Positions 58,454 through 64,000 of a stretch of DNA of 64,000 nt are shown here, in pieces. Position numbers and translations under genes: made by a program. The notes beneath the pieces were generated by a model, which was not told the origin of the DNA, made no database searches, and saw only the letters and a list, made by a program, of their open reading frames with translations. Each line of letters begins with the position of its first letter. Positions within the stretch are counted from its first letter, which is position 1. The DNA comes from Phyto melanocephala (lineage: Eukaryota > Arthropoda > Insecta > Diptera > Rhinophoridae), in NCBI GenBank assembly GCA_941918925.1, contig OW799233.1, forward strand, positions 148,718,802-148,782,801, in the 5' to 3' direction.

Positions 58454-58839
58454 TTTTATTATCTATTAAAAGTCAGAAAACTATAACAATCCAAATACTT
58501 AATATACATATATCAAAGTTCGATTAAACGTTTGCTTTTGGCGGTATACAGCAAAGTATGTAAGTATGTATGAATGTGTATGATGTTTATTTTACTTCTA
58601 TTATTTTTAAAAAGTTTATCCAACATTCAATAAAATATATGTTTCTCCAATTCTCCATTAACTTCAAATTAATTCACTTAAATTTTAAGCATTTATAAAC
58701 CACTATTTACATTGTTTTAATATTTAAAAAAAAAAATTTTTCTTAAGAAATTTTTGCTTTATTCTTGCATGACGGTGATGCCAGATCCAAAACCTTATAA
58801 ACCTTCAACCTTATAAAAATAAAATTTTTGCTTGAGCCC

Positions 58840-59005
58840 AATTAACAACTTTATGTCCTTTTAAACTAAGAAAATCGATTTTTATTTTCATTTAATTATT
58901 GTGTACCAAATTTCATTTAATTCCGTTCAGCCGTTTTTGCGCGATTGAGTTACAAAAATCGAAACATTTTATTATATTTATTATATTAAAAGGATTACAT
59001 GGTTT
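58840..59005 (+). repeat. Retroposon-like 3' tail
   Basis: TACCAAATTTCATTTAATTC, CGTTCAGCCGTTTTTGCGCG and ATTGAGTTACAAAAATCG are followed by ATTATATTTATTATATTA, the layout of 3' ends of RTE-like retroposons in insects. No ORF is left. Confidence 0.45.
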
Positions 59006-59144
59006 GTTGTATTTGTATATAACTATTTTTTTTTGTATCTAACTCTTAATCTGTTAAGAAAAATGATAAGTGAAAAGGAAAGGTGAAAACTAGCTAACCC
59101 GGTGTAAATTGTTATTGTTTTCCTTTCTTTTCGTAATTGTTTTA

Positions 59145-59677
59145 CAAAAGGTCCGCCAAATAACTTTTTTTTGAAAATGCTATAAAAAAAGTGTAGCTTC
59201 GGCTGTGTCGCACGTAGCGCCGTCCTGTTGAAACCAAATGTGACCAATATCCTCCACTTCAATTTTTGTTAACAAAAATTCGTTCAACATGGCCCGATAA
59301 CGATCGCCATTGAATACGGCCACTCCTTTTTCATGGCCCAATTATGCCTCTGGACCAAAATCCGCACCAAACATTGGTTTAGGTGTATCGGCTTTTAAAT
59401 GTATGCGTGCGGGTATTCTGTGCCCCAAATGCAACAATTTTGCTTGTTTACATACCCCCAAGATCAAAATGAGCTTCATCTGAAAAGATGATTTTTTTGG
59501 CAAAATCAGCCAAAGTAATGTCGCAATATTTCCCAGCGTTGTTCAAGCGTATACACAACCATATTCGTTCAGCGGAAGGATAAAACTAATTATCTTTCAA
59601 ATCAGACATGAGCTAAGTGTTACCATTCACAAAATAAGCACTAGTTGAAATAAAAAACGTTAGATGCCGGACCCTTT
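59145..59677 (-). mobile_element. mariner-family deletion derivative, copy 3
   Basis: The left end is AAAAGGTCCGCCAAATAAC; the right end is GCCGGACCCTTTA next to TA. The minus-strand content matches copy 2 (GCCAAAAAAATCATCTTTTC, AGATGAAGCTCATTTTGATC) with more frame breaks and a small deletion near 59330. The same two internal deletions as in the other copies show that all three derive from one deleted ancestor. The 59023-59262 minus ORF is a shadow. Confidence 0.8.
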
Positions 59678-60252
59678 ATATATGTAATTTTCATTTTTAT
59701 AATTTACAGCGCATTTTTATATGAAGTTTATTGATATTTTATTTTAGTTTTTAAAAATTCAGCTAAAATCTCATTAAAAATTTTTAAAACTCATCCACAT
59801 TGCGTAGATAGTGAAAAAAGAGAAATACCCCTGCAAAAACTAGGTAATGATGTGCTCTTACTAAACAACATACTTTTTATTGAATATTACATATCGTCCT
59901 TCTTACTAAGAAGTATTTTAGTAATGACTTAATTTATAATGTAGTGCTTACGTAAGTAATTATTTTCAGACATTTGCTTAGATATGCCCACAATTTAAAT
60001 TCTTATTGCGAAATTCGTTAAAAGTCATTCGAATACATAATTTTCTATAATTCTCATTCAGTTTATACACTTAGAGTATAATTAATAATAAATAGCAAAC
60101 TAATGACTTATAGGTTTTCACTGATTTTTAAATTTCAAAATAACGTATCGCAGAATAATAAAACCGAATTTTCGAACGACTTCTGTAAGCCCATATTATT
60201 AATGGGTTATTTAGGTTATTCAAATCAAGTACTTATTTATTGCTATAAAAGT

Positions 60253-60378
60253 AAGTACTTATTAAAGTCCCTATTTATAAGCAAGAGTTATAAGTACTTA
60301 TTCGAGTCCCTATTTGTAAGCGAGGGTGGTAAGTACTTATTTAAGTCCCTTTTTGTAAGCGAGCGCGGTAAGTACTTG
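60253..60378 (+). repeat. 39-bp tandem array
   Basis: Units start AAGTACTTATT at 60253, 60292 and 60331, with a partial fourth at 60370. Each reads AAGTACTTATTnnAGTCCCT then a TTGTAAGCGAG block. 39 is a multiple of three, so the array keeps an open frame as KYL(F/L)(K/E)SLFVSE... within a 99-codon ORF (60103-60402). No known domain and no coding evidence beyond openness. Confidence 0.85.
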
Positions 60379-60516
60379 CCTCCAATGACATCGCCGTGTT
60401 AAAATAATGCGTTTAGATGTCAAACTGTTTTCTGTTTTCTTGTACTTTTAACTCATTATTTTTTAATGTGTGTTATTATTCACAAAAAAATATTTTATAA
60501 ATCAGACCGTAATGCT

Positions 60517-60645
60517 TTAAAATTTTTTCTTATTTTTTTTTTTTTTAGAATTTTTTTTTGTAGTTTGAATTTGATATTTATTTGAAGATTTTCTAAAGTC
60601 TTTTAAAGTGCGGTTAGCCGCTTCAACATTGGCTCTGCGACTCAT
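60517..60645 (-). other. Small unrecognised ORF with Lys-rich end
   Basis: The minus-strand frame MSRRANVEAANRTLKDFRKS, then NKYQIQTTKKNSKKKK, is 42 codons from ATG at 60645 to TAA at 60517. The frame is open to 60669, where an AG could act as an acceptor. The first 20 residues look protein-like, with normal composition, unlike the surrounding AT DNA. It may be the end of a transposon gene or a last exon. I do not recognise the family. Confidence 0.25.
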
Positions 60646-61309
60646 CTTATAACCAGCAATAGAGATGCTTTAAATGAAAACTAAGCAAGTTACTTCTTAA
60701 AAAAAAATAGGATTAACTAGCGGCAATGAAAAACTTTTTTATTTACTTCTTAGTGTATATATATGTATACGATGTATGTATGTGCATTCTTTTTTTGATA
60801 GTTTTTATGCTATTATACATTCCATCCATTAACATTAAAGCTATTTAACCAAATTTAAAAATTTTTACTATCACCATTCGTTAGATATTATATAATTGTG
60901 ATAGAATTTCATTCGTGGGGGGATAACACTACCTCTCATCCATACCTCATACACAGCTTTATTTACGGCTAGAAACCGATTTTGTTTCCTTAATTTAAAG
61001 GTGCATCTTTTAAAAAAATCTAACCATTTTTCCAAAAACTTTTGTAGAAATGTATTTCAAATAATAAACAACAAAAATAAAAAAAAAATATTATTCTTTA
61101 TAGTTTATTTCAATTGAGCATTATTTATTTCATCTAATTAAAAAAGTTATAAATAGAAAGCATTAAGCCAAACATATTTTTATAAAAACACACCTACATA
61201 TTTTTATAATTTCATTGTCATTCAAGCGTCGTTCTTCAATGATTATTTACTTTTATTATTCATACAGCACTTGATAATTATGTATTTACTAATTGGACAA
61301 AGCAATTAT

Positions 61310-61429
61310 TTATTGGGAATTATTGTTGTTACCATTTAGTTGTGATTGTTTTAAAGCAATCAAAAGATAAAAAAATACTAACGATATTATAAATATAACC
61401 AATGAAATGAACATTGTTATTGCCTCTTT
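61310..61429 (-). CDS. Candidate small membrane peptide, coding exon 2
   Basis: The acceptor CACACTGCAG at 61430 is followed in phase 0 by KEAITMFISLVIFIISLVFF, then YLLIALKQSQLNGNNNN and SQ, ending in TAA at 61310-61312. With the ATG at the end of exon 1 (61933-61931) the peptide would be 40 residues: short acidic/basic start, one strong membrane helix of about 22 residues and a polar Asn-rich tail. It superficially resembles the single-helix calcium-pump regulators (sarcolamban-type) of flies, but that is an impression, not a match. Splice consensus is good on both sides. Confidence 0.4.
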   Translation of the reverse strand, partial: KEAITMFISLVIFIISLVFFYLLIALKQSQLNGNNNNSQ

Positions 61430-61930
61430 CTGCAGTGTGGTTTATAACCCTTGAAAGTAAAAATTAAATTAATTGTAAATAGGTATATGAAGAGCACCTT
61501 TATTTTCAACAGTTTATGCTACAAACCTAAAAATATCAAATTAAAGTTTTAATATATTTTTAATAATTTGTTAAGAAATGTTTTTACTGTATGTTTAGTA
61601 AGTACATAAGTTTTCATTTCGCCGAGTCTAGAGAAAGGAAAAGCCTTAGAGGCGTTTATTGTTTACATTAAATAACGATGAATAATTAAAAACACATTAA
61701 TCATTTATTAAAGAAAACTGTAGTAATAATCAAATATGTATACGATATATTTTTTAAGGAGACTATTTATTATATCTATACTAGTTAACCCGGTGAGCTT
61801 TTTTTTTCTTTTATATTTATATATGAATTGAATATTTGTGTAATGTCTTTTCTTCAAATTTATTTTAGTTGGTCACGTAGCAACTCGCGCAGTGTACAGC
61901 TAGTTAAAAAATAAAATTAATTTAACTCAC

Positions 61931-62000
61931 CATGAAATGCACAAAGCTATTCGAAAAACGCTCCCAAATTGTCCATTCAATGTAAGCCGGACATAAATTT
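61931..62000 (-). CDS. Candidate small membrane peptide, exon 1 end with ATG
   Basis: Minus strand TTTGTGCATTTCATG is followed by GTGAGT, a good donor placed directly after an ATG in phase 0. The same frame is open upstream (AYIEWTIWERFSNSFVHFM) back to a TAA near 62012 but has no earlier ATG. So either translation starts at this last codon or a further exon lies upstream. The intron would be 61430-61930. Confidence 0.35.
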
Positions 62001-62714
62001 TACCATTTACATAAATTCTTAAATTATCAATAAATCGAAAAGTTTGCTATTTTCGTTTTCAATTCAAATCAGCATGAACTGTAACGGCAATATATGAAAT
62101 TCATTGAAATGACAGTGACGCCATCTGTCGAAAATTGGTGGTACCGACTTAGAAACCCTTGCGGGCTCATGCACAACAACTTTGCTAAAGATCAACACAT
62201 GATCAAATGCATAGTTTACGATTCTATAAAGAACAAACAGACAATCTTTTATTTTTATTATATCTATATGTAGTTTATAGCCTCATTTATTGGTCATTGT
62301 ATTTACTCACGCGACAATCGAAAGTCTAATGGTGCACTATACACTCAATATATTTTTGGTGCAATTTTCTTATTTTTAATTATATTTTTTTATTTGTAAA
62401 TTTGCTTAAGGCAATATTTATCGATTTAGTCTGGATCAAGTAAATGTTTAATTTTCTTATGAAAATATTAAATTTATTTGTGATAAAGAAATTAATTTTT
62501 TCATAAAAAATTAAAGTGGACTTCAGTTAGATACAAAAAAAAATATTTAATTAAGAGGTTGATTTTTCGTGTTCTTAACTTTTTAGCAAATGTAGAAAGT
62601 TTTTTACAAGAACTAAATTGCTAAATAGATTATTAAAATATAACTCCATTACAATGAACCAATGATGTGAAAAACACCAAAGAAACGGAAATAGCGATAC
62701 CTTGAATAAAGCTT

Positions 62715-63472
62715 ATTATACCCTTCACCTGTGGTGCACAAGGGTATATATAGCTTTGTCATTGCGTTTATAATTTTTACAATTTTCATTTCCGACCCCA
62801 TAAAGTATATATTTTCTGAAAGCTTATGAATAGAGGAGTCGATTAAGCCCTGACCGTCTGTCCGTCTATCCGTCTGTCCGTCTGCCCGTCTGTCCGTCTG
62901 TCCGTGTGTTGGTTAAAATCAACTTTTAGAAGCAACTATATGTTCCTCAGATCTGTATATGGTATCAATCTCTTGGAAATATCCAGGAATGAATCGCTAT
63001 TGAAATTCAGTACAATCGCCCCACAACTTTCTGAGATATGAGCAAAAAACCACGACCACCTCGTTTTTTTTTCACAATTACAACAACAACATACATACAT
63101 AGATACATGTAAAAAACATACCAAACAAAAAAAATTACAAAAAAAAAAAAAATTAAAAATAAGAAAAAAATAATAAAAAAAAACTACAAAAAAAAATTTA
63201 AAAAAAATTTTAAAAAAAAATTTAAAAAAATTTTTTAAAACAATTTAAAAAAAATATAAAAGAAAATAATAAAATATAAATAATATATTAAATAAAATAA
63301 AATAAAATTTTTTTGGCTCAGCTGGGATTCGATGCCACATATATTCTAACGTGTACGTATGCACGTATTTTATATGGGATGAATGGTGATACAAACAATT
63401 GTTATTGCATGACTACACGTTGTGAAGGGTATATAAGATTCGGCACGGCCGAATATAGCACTGTTACTTGTT
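62715..63472 (-). mobile_element. Dispersed repeat, complete copy
   Basis: It runs from ATTATACCCTTCACCTGTGG / AAGGGTATATATAGC, through CCGACCCCATAAAGTATAT, a CCGTCTGTCCGTCT run (62856-62905), GGAAATATCCAGGAATGAAT and an A-rich island (63125-63310), to TGGCTCAGCTGG plus GATTCGATGCC, GTGAAGGGTATATAAG, hairpin ATTCGGCACGGCCGAAT and CACTGTTACTTG. Same layout as 48476-49258 in opposite orientation. Confidence 0.8.
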
Positions 63473-64000
63473 TGATTTATTATTAAATGATTTTTTTTTA
63501 TTTAATTATAATGGCCCATAATCGTAGTCCCATACTAAAATTGTTTTTTTTTTTATATAAACAACTTGCAAATGAAAATATTTTATTTTCAAACTTGCCA
63601 TTGCACAGAGGATAATTTGACCCGAAATCTTGTCCAAATCTTTGTTAATGACGTTCTATTAAGAACATATCAAAGCAAATAACTGCGTATTTGGTTTTTT
63701 TAAATAACAAATATCAGCTGATTAATTGGAAGTCAAAGTTGACATTTGCAAGCAACGTGCTCAGTGCAGCATAAAAAGTGTAATTTTGATATAAATTAAA
63801 ACGTTCTTTTATCAGTTATTAAACAAAAAGAAGAAAAAGTAAGTAATAAAAAAACTCAAATATTTTGGTTGACGTTATTGCTTTTATTAGCAAAACGTTA
63901 AATTCTAACTTAACCTCAAATGCCGTAGATCGACGTGTTTTTCCTTGATGAAAAGTGTTAAGAGAAGAATTCTGATTTTATTTTTAATTTTTCGTTTCGT
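63473..64000. other. AT-rich end of window; possible 5' exon
   Basis: No ORF is recognised. At 63740-63840 (plus) a CATAAAAAG box is followed by TATCAGTTATT and, at 63838, AAGAAAAAGTAAGTAATA, which contains a good donor GTAAGT. This could be a promoter and untranslated first exon of a gene to the right, but evidence is thin. Confidence 0.25.

Larger units (their letters stand above)
51240..58500 (-). mobile_element. CR1/Jockey-type non-LTR retrotransposon, split by a DNA transposon
   Basis: On the minus strand, ORF1 (58453 to about 57469), a short gap and ORF2 (54300 to 51466) form one element. The 2.9-kb DNA transposon at 54455-57396 is inserted in the gap and duplicated TTA. Removing it gives a ~4.3-kb element with the usual ORF1-ORF2 order. 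The 3' end lies in AT-rich DNA near 51240-51430 and the 5' end near 58480-58550; both are approximate. ORF1 with a PHD-like finger and ORF2 with an AP-endonuclease and RT point to the CR1 / Jockey group; the exact clade is not certain. Confidence 0.85.

Overview
The window is AT-rich nuclear DNA from a fly (Diptera), probably a calyptrate muscoid such as a blowfly or house-fly relative. The main evidence is the germ-line RNA-binding gene orb (CPEB1 type), with introns and splice sites typical of flies. Repeat families and codon use agree. The species cannot be named from the sequence.

Layout. 1-6.8 kb is transposon mosaic: a hAT 3' end, a Helitron-like element with internal ~120-bp repeats, nested inverted-repeat elements and a decayed transposase fragment. 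6.8-17.1 kb on the plus strand holds eight coding exons of orb, lacking only the 5' exons. It ends in two RRMs and a ZZ-type zinc domain and is followed by a U-rich 3' UTR with many CPE-like and two Pumilio-like motifs. 18.4-25.5 kb is intergenic, with old repeats, paired hairpin elements and MITEs. 25,557-30,363 is a complete, young Ty3/Gypsy element of the CsRn1 type: apparently identical 241-bp LTRs, a tRNA-Trp primer site, a CHCC gag motif, intact gag and pol, and the end of pol encoded inside the 3' LTR. 30.4-48.1 kb is gene-poor, with MITEs, hairpins, mariner deletion derivatives and copies of an abundant dispersed repeat. 48.1-50.0 kb on the minus strand holds four exons of a Pex11-gamma-like peroxisomal gene. 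51.4-58.5 kb on the minus strand is a CR1/Jockey-type non-LTR retrotransposon, split by a 2.9-kb DNA transposon with ~500-bp inverted repeats, CACTG ends and a TTA target duplication. 58.5-64 kb holds more repeats, a 39-bp tandem array and a possible two-exon small membrane-peptide gene on the minus strand (61.3-61.9 kb).

Only orb and the Pex11 gene are confident host genes; the small-peptide gene is a candidate. Most other long ORFs belong to mobile elements. I saw no tRNA, rRNA or CRISPR array. Exon boundaries were inferred by eye from splice consensus and reading-phase continuity, and repeat edges are approximate unless a target duplication is stated.
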